Shown: positions 1-10,872, counted from the first letter of the stretch. The stretch is DNA of 46,920 nucleotides from Photobacterium pectinilyticum (GCF_024357955.1 NZ_JANEYT010000039.1:1-46920); one strand, 5' to 3'. Notes: generated by a model not told the origin, from the sequence alone. A program made the numbers and translations.

Positions 1-344
1 GTAAAATCGCGTATTTCAACGGGTTTATGGCCAATAATAGTGAAGCCAGCAAGCAGCCTATCCAGTTCAAATTGGCTAAGGGTAAACACCTGTTTTTTCT
101 CTCTGACAGGCCATTTGAACTTGGCTTTTTCCAGGCGCTTATACCACAGGGCGAAGCCTGTGGTATCCCAATAAAGCACCTTTATCTTGTCACGCTGCTT
201 GTTAGTGAACAGGAACAGTGCGCCAGAGTTGAGGGGTAAGTCAGTCTCGGACTCAACCAGTGCCGCCAGGCCGTTGATAGATTTTCTGAAGTCGACGAAC
301 TCGCGGTAGAGGTAAATAGCCGGAGGATGTACTAGCCCTTTCAT
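1..344 (-). CDS. tnpB: IS66-family accessory protein TnpB, runs off the left edge
   Basis: An open frame runs from ATG at 344 to the window edge (114 codons, no stop). It contains the TnpB-type stretches YREFVDFRKSINGLAALVE near residue 13 and YWDTTGFALWYKRLEKAKF near residue 61. TnpB of IS66 elements is normally about 115 residues, so almost the whole protein is present. It is needed for IS66 transposition together with TnpA and the DDE transposase TnpC; its biochemical role is not known. The ATG overlaps the tnpA stop as ATGA, the usual coupled arrangement in this family. The main transposase gene should lie just left of the window. Confidence 0.9.
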   Translation of the reverse strand, partial: MKGLVHPPAIYLYREFVDFRKSINGLAALVESETDLPLNSGALFLFTNKQRDKIKVLYWDTTGFALWYKRLEKAKFKWPVREKKQVFTLSQFELDRLLAGFTIIGHKPVEIRDF

Positions 345-667
345 GATGACAGTGCACCAATAAGCTCGGCGACATACGAAGCCGGTGTTCCCTGGGGAAT
401 ACTCAGTTCAATATCATTGATGCTGAGTGTCATGTTGGATGCAATAGGCTTGGCGACTTGGTAATGGGTGGTCTGTTCAACCACTTCTGCGCGGATAAAG
501 CCGCTTTGCTGGCTACCACCGCCGCATTCCAGCAGGCGTCGTTTTGCAAAGAACGTTGAAGTGCTGATGTCATGCCGGCGACAAAATTCCCTCTGGGTCA
601 GGGAGCTATTTTCAAATTGCCGAAAGATCGCCAACCATTCCTGGTCGCTACGTCGTTGCTGGGCCAT
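341..667 (-). CDS. tnpA: IS66-family accessory protein TnpA
   Basis: This 108-residue protein has the N-terminal helix-turn-helix typical of IS66 TnpA (SDQEWLAIFRQFENSSLTQ, then EFCRRHDISTSTFFAKRRLL, residues 7-45). It is thought to bind DNA at the element ends. The C-terminal part (SINDIELSIPQGTPASYVAELI) is also family-like. The stop codon overlaps the tnpB start by four bases, so the two genes should be co-translated. I see no damage to the frame. A good Shine-Dalgarno sequence is not obvious upstream of the ATG at 667. Confidence 0.9.
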   Translation of the reverse strand: MAQQRRSDQEWLAIFRQFENSSLTQREFCRRHDISTSTFFAKRRLLECGGGSQQSGFIRAEVVEQTTHYQVAKPIASNMTLSINDIELSIPQGTPASYVAELIGALSS

Positions 668-726
668 GATGCTGTCTCTATTTGAATGAAAGCAACATCA
701 TAAGTTTGGTGTCAGCTTAATTGAAT

Positions 727-748
727 GTGAGGTTTATGGGGCGGATAC
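727..748. repeat. Probable terminal inverted repeat of the IS66 element
   Basis: Read on the minus strand from 748, the sequence begins GTATCCGCCCCATAAACCTC. IS66-family ends commonly begin with GTA followed by a CGCCCC-like stretch. It lies about 60 bp upstream of tnpA, and allantoinase-derived sequence begins right after it, so this is the likely boundary. The matching end and the 8-bp target duplication are outside the window, so the boundary is inferred. Confidence 0.4.
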
Positions 749-1440
749 GTTTAATCGCGGTGCTTGATATGGTCACGTTCCGCATAATATTGATTGTTTG
801 GATGAGTTAGCTGCCTTACTGCCAAGGACTACATTGTCTCTCGTCCGATCTTCACAGAGGTCGAGGCTGTGCGCCGGGCGATTTACCTTGCGAAGGAAAC
901 TGGTTGTAAGCTTCACCTTTGCCACCTGAGCAGCCCTGAAGCAATTGAGGAAGTCACCAAGGCACGCAATGACGGTCAGGATGTGACGTGTGAGTCGTGC
1001 GGCCATTACTTTGCCCTAGATGATGACCAGTTCGAAGAAATCGGTACCAAGGCGAAGTGTTCACCGCCGACCCGTAACAAGGACAATCAGAATCGTATGT
1101 GGGCTAAGCTTCTGAATGGTGAAATTGATGGTATTACGTCAGATCACTCACCATGCACACCCGATTTAAAAGAAGGCGGCATTTTCGACGCCTGGGGCGG
1201 GAATCTTCACTGCAGAACAGTGTTGATATTATGTTTGACGAAGGGGTTCAAAAGCGTGGCATGACGTTGACTCAATTCGCTAAGCTGATGGCTACCAACC
1301 CAGAAGATTTATTTGGCTTAGAGAATAATGGGCGAATTGCGATGGGTCAATATACCAACCTCGTTATGATTAAATCGGATTTATCCTATGTGCTAACCGC
1401 AGGCGATTTGGAATGCAGTAATAGTGGAATGATCATGATA
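749..1440 (+). pseudogene. allB: Decayed 3' part of an allantoinase gene
   Basis: The best-preserved part, 821-1200, reads [19 protein letters not shown], then [43 protein letters not shown] and [13 protein letters not shown], which matches AllB-type amidohydrolases, including the metal-site HLCH and SDHSPC segments. A one-base deletion in the G-rich run near 1197-1201 shifts the frame; [11 protein letters not shown] and [24 protein letters not shown] continue in the new frame. A stop at 803 and further frame changes break the segment before 821, the N-terminal half is missing at the IS66 border, and the C-terminus ends early after DLE. It cannot make active allantoinase (allantoin to allantoate). 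Loss of purine-ureide use at this locus is an inference. Confidence 0.85.
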
Positions 1441-1593
1441 TAAGAATTTAAAAATATACGAGAATATACTATTTTAGTTAATTAACTTGCTTGTTTTTAT
1501 ATCTAGGAACTTCGATCTATAAGAGATTAAATATAAGATTAAATGGTAGGTGTTAATTAGACTGGAAAGGGTTAATAATATGGTTATGGATAT

Positions 1594-1622
1594 AAAAAAG
1601 CCAGTAAGGATAACTTACTGGC
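1594..1622 (-). terminator. Rho-independent terminator of the symporter gene
   Basis: A perfect 9-bp stem (GCCAGTAAG / CTTACTGGC) with a 5-base loop is followed on the minus strand by six T. It lies 33 bp beyond the stop codon of the symporter gene. The stretch 1441-1593 holds nothing else that I can recognise. Confidence 0.85.
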
Positions 1623-1654
1623 TTAGCGATTTTAATATATTGTCTTAAAACGAC

Positions 1655-2926
1655 TTATACTTGTACATATTCTGCTTTTTTCTCATCGTTATAGACATCG
1701 CGGTCAAACTCACCAAGTTTGTCAGAAACAAGCATGCCAATCATGACATCAACAACATTGTTAAGTAGTGTCCTGAACATACCAGAGAACCAGTCAATAC
1801 CGATAAGAATCGCAACACTTTCCAATGGTAGGCCCATTGAGCTAGCGAGGAAAGTATAAACGATAATCATACCACCAGGTACGACAATGGTGCCCATGCA
1901 CATCAATACAGACAGCAGGATAGCCATACCCATCTGGAAGGGCTCTAGCACAATACCGGTGGCCTGGCTCATGAAGAAGATAGCCAAGACGTAGCACATT
2001 ACAGCACCATTGGCATTCATCGACATGGTAATTGGCCCTGTAAAGTCAGCAACTTTACGGCTCACACCAAATTTCGTGACGGAATCTTCCATTTTGGTCG
2101 GGAGGCAAATTGCTGAAGAGGTCGTTGTCATTGACATAATGGACAGCTTGGCAAATTTCTTCGGCATTTTAAAAGGGTTTACTTTTGTCAGCATTGCCGT
2201 CAACGGACCATACATGAGTAGAAGAATAATGTCGCCGATTGCCAGAGCGCCCAAGAACTTAAGCATAGGGATAATGACTTTAAAGCCGATAGCGCCAGAA
2301 ACATTGGCCAATAAGCAGAAAATACCAATCGGAGCCAACTTCATTACCATCTTGATGATATTCATAATGACGGCATTAAAACTGACGATAAATTCAGTAA
2401 TAATTGTATTTCCTGTCGTGCGGGAATATGAACCCATTGCAAGCCCAAAAATGACGGCAAAGACAATACAAGGTATCATGGCGCCACTGGACATGGAGCT
2501 AACTATATTGGTCGAAAAGAAACCGAGTATTGTATCTTTTATGGATGCGTCGGGAGTTGCTACTGCAGCCGCTGCGCCATCAATAATTATGCCTTCGCCG
2601 GGCTTAATCGTTAGGGCGAGGAATAACCCGACAAAAGCCGAAACAATAGTCATGGATATTATCCATTTGAAAGTGTGCAGGCTCATTTTTCCTGCACCTT
2701 TGCTGTCAACGTTTCCTATTGCTGCGGATACTGCTGTCATTACCAGCAATACAACGGACATCTGGATCAATCGGATGAAGATGTCACCGATGAATTTAAT
2801 ATTTTCAGCCCATGGGCCAACAAATGCTCCAAAGGCTATCCCGCCTGCTGTCGCAATAAGTATCTGATTGGTTAGTGATATTGATAGCTTGGGCTTGGGG
2901 TTATTCTCAGCCATACTAATTGACAT
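1655..2926 (-). CDS. Dicarboxylate/amino-acid:cation symporter (DAACS/SLC1 family)
   Basis: This 423-residue integral inner-membrane protein has about eight hydrophobic segments plus the two re-entrant hairpins of the glutamate-transporter fold. The serine-rich hairpin 1 is at 267-272 (TTTSSA), the unwound TM7 motif at 303-308 (MNANGA, where many members have NMDGT), hairpin 2 at about 346-354 (TIVVPGGMI), and TM8 near 379-394 (DWFSGMFRTLLNNVVD). The changed TM7 motif and the altered TM8 suggest a substrate other than plain aspartate or glutamate. A GAGGGA ribosome site seven bases before the ATG at 2926 supports the start. The CysB-like regulator upstream on the same strand hints at a sulfur-containing amino acid: the cystine carrier TcyP belongs to this family and is under CysB control in E. 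coli. That assignment is only an inference. Confidence 0.88.
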   Translation of the reverse strand: MSISMAENNPKPKLSISLTNQILIATAGGIAFGAFVGPWAENIKFIGDIFIRLIQMSVVLLVMTAVSAAIGNVDSKGAGKMSLHTFKWIISMTIVSAFVGLFLALTIKPGEGIIIDGAAAAVATPDASIKDTILGFFSTNIVSSMSSGAMIPCIVFAVIFGLAMGSYSRTTGNTIITEFIVSFNAVIMNIIKMVMKLAPIGIFCLLANVSGAIGFKVIIPMLKFLGALAIGDIILLLMYGPLTAMLTKVNPFKMPKKFAKLSIMSMTTTSSAICLPTKMEDSVTKFGVSRKVADFTGPITMSMNANGAVMCYVLAIFFMSQATGIVLEPFQMGMAILLSVLMCMGTIVVPGGMIIVYTFLASSMGLPLESVAILIGIDWFSGMFRTLLNNVVDVMIGMLVSDKLGEFDRDVYNDEKKAEYVQV

Positions 2927-3267
2927 ACTCGTTCCCTCATTTCAGTTTCATTCCTGATATTAAGGCCTACAAATGCTTTAGATCACAATAATAGTGAAAA
3001 GCATTACAACTGTATCTGACCTCTTCTATATCGACTCATACAACTTATTTCTATTACGTATCTGGTTGTGATACAGAATAGGGAAAAACGGATAGCTTTT
3101 ATTTGATGGTGATTCGATAAAGGTGAAATGTTAAATTGTTTTATTAAAAGGTGGGGGATCGTTAGAAATGTTTAAATGTTATTAATGGGTGGTGGTTTTT
3201 TTCTTCCATCTTTTTGTTGGTGAGAATATCAAAAAGACGGAAGAATGATATCAGCTTCTATGGTTCA
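2927..3267 (-). promoter_or_regulatory. Intergenic region upstream of the symporter with a long hairpin
   Basis: The region between the symporter start and the regulator stop is AT-rich and should hold the symporter promoter, although I cannot fix the -35/-10 boxes. At 3201-3216 / 3230-3245 there is a 16-bp inverted repeat with one mismatch and a 13-base loop (left arm TTCTTCCATCTTTTTG). It may end transcription of the regulator gene, but it lacks a clear U-run after the stem on either strand. Confidence 0.45.
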
Positions 3268-4239
3268 TTAATACTCTGGCAAATTAAAGTTTTCAGCAAT
3301 CTTGACAATCTCATTGTCCGAACAATGGGCAATATCTTCCATTACTTCACGGGTGAGGTGAGGACAGAATAACTCAATGAAATCTAACATGTATTTTTGC
3401 AAAAACAAGTTACGGCTATAGCATAGCCATGCATCACATGCAGGGATAATATCGTTAAGCGGGATACTGACCAAGTTTTCATCGACCACATCTTGGGCGG
3501 CAACTTGGGCAATAATGCCGATACCGTAACCCAGGTTTACGTACTTCTTGATGACCTCGACGTCCATCACCGTCATGAAGTAATACGGTGTGATCCCTTT
3601 TTCCTTGAAGGCTTTATCTTGTGACGATCGCCCAGTTGACCCCGGCTCGTAGCTGATCAGCGGGTAAGCCCCAATTTTCTCGATTGAGATATCGCTGTCA
3701 TTAGCCAGTGGGTGATCTTTGGGTACGATCAGGCTCAGGTTCCATTTATAAGCCGGCAGTACAATGATGTCTTTTTCCCGCTCGACGTTTTGCGCCAGTA
3801 TCGAGAAGTCAGATTGGCCACGTTTCAAAATATGGCCATATTTGTCGAGTTGCGAAGTGCCAATGTGGAATTTGATTTTTGGGTAGCGCTTAACAAACCG
3901 TTCTACCGCTTCAGGAATGAGGTAGCGGGCAATGGTATTGGTGGTGTAAATGTTCAAAAAGCCTTCTTCCGGCTTGATGTGATCGCGAACAATAGTCTTG
4001 ATGCGGCTCTCTTTTTCTAGCATGTCGATCGCTTCATCGATGATTTGCTTACCGATAGGCGTGACCGTACTGATAGATTTGCCTTTGCGCTCAAAAATTT
4101 TGACGCCCAACTCTGATTCAAGCAATCTGATCTGCTTGCTGACGCCCGGTTGGGTGGTAAAGAGGGAATTGGCAGCAACCGAGATATTTAGGTTGTTGTC
4201 TATTACCGCCTTGAGGTAACGCAGTTGCTGTAATTTCAT
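3268..4239 (-). CDS. CysB-like LysR-family transcriptional regulator
   Basis: The 323 residues match CysB/Cbl in length and register: MKLQQLRYLKAV start, helix-turn-helix around residues 18-38 (ISVAANSLFTTQPGVSKQIR), then a periplasmic-binding-protein-like effector domain. Ligand-site residues of CysB are found at identical positions (T100, T102, W166, T202), but CysB Q103 is isoleucine here. This points to a related but different effector, not simply a second CysB. LysR proteins usually bind DNA as tetramers and often control neighbouring genes; the symporter is immediately downstream on the same strand, 341 bp away. True cysB normally sits elsewhere in Vibrionaceae, so I leave the symbol empty. 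Confidence 0.85.
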   Translation of the reverse strand: MKLQQLRYLKAVIDNNLNISVAANSLFTTQPGVSKQIRLLESELGVKIFERKGKSISTVTPIGKQIIDEAIDMLEKESRIKTIVRDHIKPEEGFLNIYTTNTIARYLIPEAVERFVKRYPKIKFHIGTSQLDKYGHILKRGQSDFSILAQNVEREKDIIVLPAYKWNLSLIVPKDHPLANDSDISIEKIGAYPLISYEPGSTGRSSQDKAFKEKGITPYYFMTVMDVEVIKKYVNLGYGIGIIAQVAAQDVVDENLVSIPLNDIIPACDAWLCYSRNLFLQKYMLDFIELFCPHLTREVMEDIAHCSDNEIVKIAENFNLPEY

Positions 4240-4462
4240 TACTCTCTCATTATATTCGCAATATTTTCATACCCTTGATTGTGCCTTAAATTACATAACT
4301 TTTATATAACAAGTGGTAATAATATATTCTATTTCCTTTTTGTAATGGGCGGGGGCGCATAAAGAATCCTTTTCGCTTCAACGATGCTTATGGGGCTTAG
4401 TTCTCCAGCGCACGGATCATTTCGAAGCGGCGTAGCCCTACCATGACTCTGTTTTCAGCTAG

Positions 4463-4597
4463 TATGCTGAGGTTACCGATGGCTTGATATTTGATGGTGA
4501 GACTGAAGTACGGATTTATACGCGGTTGAATAAAGCAGAACAGGCGGCATTGAAGGAGTTCGTTGCCGCCCTCATCTTTAAGCTCATTGTAATGTGA
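4463..4597 (+). pseudogene. Possible remnant of a plus-strand gene
   Basis: A plus-strand frame without start codon reads AEVTDGLIFDGETEVRIYTR and then LNKAEQAALKEFVAALIFKL before a TGA at 4595-4597. It looks like real protein (charged and alternating), and five bases later there is a strong terminator oriented for this strand. I do not recognise the family. The frame is closed upstream by TAG at 4460-4462, so it would be a gene fragment or a short gene with a non-ATG start. Confidence 0.3.
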
Positions 4598-4602
4598 GCA
4601 AG

Positions 4603-4635
4603 GAAATGGCTGTCTGCGTACAGCCATTTCTTATT
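4603..4635 (+). terminator. Terminator-like hairpin
   Basis: A perfect 11-bp stem (GAAATGGCTGT / ACAGCCATTTC, 4603-4613 and 4620-4630) with a 6-base loop is followed on the plus strand by TTATTTC. It could serve both the plus-strand remnant and the convergent zinc-ribbon gene. Confidence 0.6.
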
Positions 4636-4641
4636 TCATCT

Positions 4642-4845
4642 TTAGTGGCTTCTTGATATCACCCAAGTTGCCTGGCAATCACCGCAGCAGACCTTGGCAT
4701 CGCTGATGCTCTTGTTAATGATCTGGGTGTTTTCAGAGTCACACTCTGGGCAATGAGTTCGGGTTGGCGGGCAATTAAGTTCAACACAATGATTCTGATT
4801 TTCCTTAGCCTTCACCATTGGTTGTTTGCAATCTGGGCACAACAT
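4642..4845 (-). CDS. Small zinc-ribbon protein of unknown function
   Basis: A 67-residue protein with cysteine pairs typical of zinc ribbons: C3-C6, C32-C35 and C54-C57, plus C20 and C25. A strong AGGAGT ribosome site lies eight bases before the ATG at 4845, whereas a GTG nine bases further upstream (4854) sits inside that ribosome site, so the ATG is chosen. No enzyme motif is visible. Two zinc sites in so short a protein suggest a nucleic-acid- or protein-binding adaptor. I do not recognise a named family. A perfect palindrome at 4920-4938 lies about 75 bp upstream and may be an operator for this gene. Confidence 0.7.
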   Translation of the reverse strand: MLCPDCKQPMVKAKENQNHCVELNCPPTRTHCPECDSENTQIINKSISDAKVCCGDCQATWVISRSH

Positions 4846-4854
4846 GAATAACAC

Positions 4855-5245
4855 TCCTTATATTTTGAACTGACTTCTTGTCAGCTTTGCTATTATGCGT
4901 TTTATTTCCCTATGTCGTGTGGCACAAAATTTGTGCCAATGTGGCAGAAATAAAAGACATGCACTGTAATATCACCGTTGTGAGGGTGTGACCAGCCTGT
5001 CGGCTGAATTGTTGGCGGTTTGTTGATCGTTATCATGAATAGACAAAAACAGTGAATAATTTTGCGAACTATTATTCAAATTTGTAATTCATTTTCAGTA
5101 TTTCTGTCACTATGGCGTCAACTAATTGAATTATTCTGTCTTTTACCCTATATAACGTGAAGTCTGTTGCTAATACTACGGGTCATAGTGGCTTCGACGC
5201 GGTTGCTTTTATTTGCTATACCATTACTGGATAAGTCGGTTCAAG
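4855..5245. other. Gene-free stretch with a perfect palindrome
   Basis: No credible coding sequence. TGGCACAAA-A-TTTGTGCCA at 4920-4938 is a perfect 9-bp dyad around one base, located upstream of the zinc-ribbon gene. It also resembles a sigma-54 -24/-12 element on both strands (TGGCAC followed by TTGTG instead of TTGCA). The rest, 4940-5245, shows nothing I can name. It lies beyond the 3' end of the acyltransferase gene. Confidence 0.4.
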
Positions 5246-8149
5246 TTACCGCGTATTCTCTCTTGTCAAATCAGGTTCGCCACTGTTTTCTAACATGACT
5301 TTCCGTGCGGTATTACGTAGTGCCAGTGTGGCCTGCCAATCACTGCCGTTAGGTTTAATCAGTGGGCTGATAATAACGTCGATATCTCCTTTGCGGGGAA
5401 AGAGTGATTTATCCCTTAAAATGGAGCGGGTACCTTTGAGCGTGATGGGCAGTATTGGGATCTGCTTTTCGACCGCGATTTGAAATGCGCCAAGATGAAA
5501 GTCATGCAGGCCAGCCATTCGATATAATGTTCCTTCGGGAAAAATCGTCAGCGGCCTTGGGCTATCGGCAAACGCGGTTAACTGTCGGCTATCGGTGAGG
5601 CTTTTTTGGGTGTCGAAACGCTCGACAAAATGGGTGCCCAATTTCTCAAGGAAAGTACGGGCAAAAACATTGCCTTTGAGCTCAGATTTGGCGACAAACT
5701 GGTGCTCTTTACCTGTCGCAGCCAACAGCACTAGGCCGTCGAGATAACTGGCATGGTTGACGATAACCAGATATGGCGATCCATCGGTAGGGATATGCTC
5801 AATGCCGTCTATTGTCAGATTGGTGCCGGTTAGCTTGATGAGTGAGCGGGCACCCCAGCGGGCAACTGACCAGCAAGCTGATTGTGTCGGTAACAGCGCG
5901 ACCAGTACCCAAACGGGTGGTGCTAATAATGCCATGATAAGCCACATATAGCAGGCAAAGCCCCAGTCTGCAGCCAATCGCCGGAAGCGGACGAATGCAG
6001 GCTTGGCGCTGGACATGAATAAGCGGGTCGCTTGCCACCATACGGCGCGTTGCGGGGCATTGAGTTTGTTTTCCTCAAACAGGGTTTTACATGCCGAGCG
6101 ACGGATTTTGCCACTGGAGGTTTTGGGTACGGTATGGGGAGGGCAGAGCTCGACTACATCAGTGGGGATCCCTAATAGGTTGAATGACAGGTTTTGTATC
6201 TCATCTCTTAGCTGCTGCTTTTTTTGTTCATCTTCAAGTTTGGTTTCGGCCAACACCACCAGTTGCTCGGTGCCTGTTTTGGGATTAGCACTGGCAAATA
6301 CCGCAATACAGCCTTTGCGGCTCCCGTCAAGCTGGCTGACGGCTGACTCTAGCTCTTGTGGATAGATGTTACGGCCTGCCTTGATGATGATGTCCTTGAC
6401 TCGGCCAGTGAGAAACAGCTCCCCTTCCATCGTTAGGCCGCGGTCACCGGTCCTGAGCCATTCATCGTGGTAGAGCTCGGCGGTTTTGTCTGGGGTGCGA
6501 TAATAACCCAATGTTGATGAAGGGCCTTTGAATTCCAATTCACCTTCTTGTCGTTCGGGCACTTCTCTCCCTTGGCTATCGACAATGCGTATCTGGTGGC
6601 CCGGTAACGGGTGCCCCAATCCGATAAGCGGAATGCTATGATCCAGCAAAGAGTTGATATTTTGATCTACTTTCGTTTCGCTTCCATCAACGTTGACGGC
6701 TTTACCCGAGTTCACCACAGCTCTACCAGAGTTCATCATCGTTTGACGGTCAACCCATTCAACCCTCGGCGTGCGGGTTTTGAGTGGGAACGTTAATCCG
6801 ACCGACGATTCCGCAAGTCCATAAACGGGGGTCATCGCTTCAGGGGCAAAACCATGGTCTTGGTAGCGCTGGGTGAATGCTTTCATTGTTGCCGGACTAA
6901 TGGGCTCTGCACCATTCCAGCAATGCCTGACTGAGGAGAGATCCAAGCCTTCCAAGTCAGCGTCTGCAATCTTGTTAACACACAGCTCGTAGGCAAAGTT
7001 GGGGGCTGCAGTTATGGTTCCCCGGTGGTGGTGCAGTGCCCATAACCAACGCTTGGGTTGGGTCAGGAAGTTAAGCGGAGACATGATCACCAAGGGGATC
7101 GCATGATAAAGGCTGCCGAACCAGGCGCCAATTAATCCCATGTCATGGTAGACCGGCAACCAACTGACGAATACATCATCAGAGGTCGCGCCGACGGCTT
7201 TGCCCATCGCCCGAATATTGGCAAGTAGGTTGGCATGAGTGAGTTTCACCCCCTTGGGAATACCGGTACTGCCGGACGTGTATTGCAAAAAGGCAATGTC
7301 ATCAGGTTGCGCTTGGCCTATGTGTTGTTGCTCGGATGTGACGGATTCAGCCGATAGGGTTTTAATTTCTTCTGTGGTGACAATATGTTGCAATGCCGGA
7401 ACATGAAGCTTGAGCAGAGTTGATAGCCCTTTGGCTTGTTCAACGGTGATCAGTAACTTGGTTTCGGCATTCTGTAAAATTTTGCTGTGCCTGATCAGGT
7501 GATCCTCAATTTGCGATGGCCTTGCTGGTGGGTAGATCGGTACCGGGATTGCTCTCGATAATAAAATCCCAAAGAAACAATAAAAATAGGCGTTACAGGT
7601 GGGCAGCATGATCGCTACGGTATCACCAGGGCCGATACCGAGATCTTGCAGCCGACAGGCGATGATCTTCGCCTGCTGATAGAGAGTGTGGTAACTAATG
7701 GATTCGACATTGTCCGCGTCTTGATATACATACAAATGTGGACGATCACCGTGTTGATCGACATGCCATCGCAGCAGATCTTGCAGTGTCGTTACGTGAT
7801 CGGGGTAATTGGAGGCTGAAGGCAACTCAATTCTTTCCGCCGAGGCTTTTAACGACGTTGGGTGTTGCTCGGCATTGAAGATTGCATTGAGCAAGTCGCG
7901 GGGAGTTTCGATTTCTGCCAGTGTTTGCGTGGGAAGCGTAAGGGTAAACTGTTGTTCGGTGCGTTGGAGCAGTTCGGCTCTGGCTAAGCTGTCGAGGCCC
8001 AGATCTTGGTCGAGCTTGCTGTCAAGATGGACGGAATTGCTATCGAAATTGTCTGGGGTGATTTCGTTAGCAAGCTCTTTCACTATGCCAAGTAATGAAT
8101 GGGCAGCCTGTTTGGGATCGGAGTAGGGAAGGGGATTCTGGCTTTCCAT
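5246..8149 (-). CDS. Acyl-carrier/fatty-acyl-AMP ligase/lysophospholipid-acyltransferase fusion
   Basis: Three enzymes are fused in 967 residues. Residues 1-95 are an acyl carrier domain with the phosphopantetheine serine in GLDSL (S54). Residues 115-700 are an adenylating enzyme of the fatty-acyl-AMP-ligase type: P-loop YTSGSTGIPKG at 290-300, PVYHDMGLIG near 332, PVYGLAESSVGL near 441, TGDR at 567-570 and catalytic lysine K681 in SSGKIRR. After a hydrophobic segment (731-753), residues 770-960 form a PlsC-type acyltransferase with NHASYLD (798-804) and FPEGT (870-874). The layout suggests that a free fatty acid is activated as acyl-AMP, loaded on the in-built carrier and transferred to a lysophospholipid or similar acceptor at the inner membrane. 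The gene stands alone. Family assignments are firm; the combined reaction is an inference. Confidence 0.88.
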   Translation of the reverse strand: MESQNPLPYSDPKQAAHSLLGIVKELANEITPDNFDSNSVHLDSKLDQDLGLDSLARAELLQRTEQQFTLTLPTQTLAEIETPRDLLNAIFNAEQHPTSLKASAERIELPSASNYPDHVTTLQDLLRWHVDQHGDRPHLYVYQDADNVESISYHTLYQQAKIIACRLQDLGIGPGDTVAIMLPTCNAYFYCFFGILLSRAIPVPIYPPARPSQIEDHLIRHSKILQNAETKLLITVEQAKGLSTLLKLHVPALQHIVTTEEIKTLSAESVTSEQQHIGQAQPDDIAFLQYTSGSTGIPKGVKLTHANLLANIRAMGKAVGATSDDVFVSWLPVYHDMGLIGAWFGSLYHAIPLVIMSPLNFLTQPKRWLWALHHHRGTITAAPNFAYELCVNKIADADLEGLDLSSVRHCWNGAEPISPATMKAFTQRYQDHGFAPEAMTPVYGLAESSVGLTFPLKTRTPRVEWVDRQTMMNSGRAVVNSGKAVNVDGSETKVDQNINSLLDHSIPLIGLGHPLPGHQIRIVDSQGREVPERQEGELEFKGPSSTLGYYRTPDKTAELYHDEWLRTGDRGLTMEGELFLTGRVKDIIIKAGRNIYPQELESAVSQLDGSRKGCIAVFASANPKTGTEQLVVLAETKLEDEQKKQQLRDEIQNLSFNLLGIPTDVVELCPPHTVPKTSSGKIRRSACKTLFEENKLNAPQRAVWWQATRLFMSSAKPAFVRFRRLAADWGFACYMWLIMALLAPPVWVLVALLPTQSACWSVARWGARSLIKLTGTNLTIDGIEHIPTDGSPYLVIVNHASYLDGLVLLAATGKEHQFVAKSELKGNVFARTFLEKLGTHFVERFDTQKSLTDSRQLTAFADSPRPLTIFPEGTLYRMAGLHDFHLGAFQIAVEKQIPILPITLKGTRSILRDKSLFPRKGDIDVIISPLIKPNGSDWQATLALRNTARKVMLENSGEPDLTRENTR

Positions 8150-8558
8150 GGGCTACCCTTTTTTGTTGTTATGATGCCTAAAGTGTAGCCAAAATCGGCA
8201 TTAATGCCGTTAAATGTATGAAAAGTGTGGTGATGTGCACACTCGCTATTCCATTCGGCTATTTTCCTTGAACGGAACCTATTGGTGAGGCTCTAAACCC
8301 TGCAACTTGAAGTCACTTGGGTGTTACTGTGATAAAGATCACGCTAACGAGGTGCACTCAGTAACAAGTCGTAAAATGATAGTGTTATCGGCATATAAAG
8401 TGAGTACATTTCGTTTTGTCATCTAATTCAGTTAGGACTCGTTGCGCTTTCTGACGGCAATCAGGCGGTTGAAACAGGATATAAGATTTCAGCAGATAGA
8501 ATTTACCTATATCGATAATGACACCATTAGTCAGGCCTGGCACTTCACTGCTTGTAAT
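8150..8558. other. Gene-free stretch
   Basis: This should hold the promoter of the acyltransferase fusion at its left end. I see no convincing gene. A minus-strand open frame at 8385-8576 begins inside the katG terminator, lacks a ribosome site and matches nothing I know. Confidence 0.4.
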
Positions 8559-8612
8559 GAAAAACAGGCCCAGCATCGACCTAGCGGGTGCTAGTGGGAA
8601 CGATACTGGGCC
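8559..8612 (-). terminator. katG terminator (branched hairpin)
   Basis: Arms 8567-8578 and 8601-8612 pair over 12 positions with one A-C mismatch, and a second small hairpin (CTAGC-GGGT-GCTAG, 8581-8594) sits inside the loop. On the minus strand the stem is followed by TGTTTTTC. It lies about 35 bp after the katG stop. Confidence 0.75.
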
Positions 8613-8646
8613 CGAGGGTTAATTGTAACTTAGTAAGTTAGAGCGC

Positions 8647-10872
<2,226 letters not shown>

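Noticed and set aside
2010..2867. Long plus-strand frame of 285 codons
   Set aside because: It is the exact antisense of the symporter gene; the symporter has family motifs, a ribosome site and a terminator.
4397..4627. Minus-strand 76-residue open frame
   Set aside because: Its start lies in a terminator hairpin, it has no ribosome site, and the opposite strand gives a more protein-like frame.
8385..8576. Minus-strand 63-residue open frame after katG
   Set aside because: It begins inside the katG terminator, has no ribosome site and no recognisable motif.
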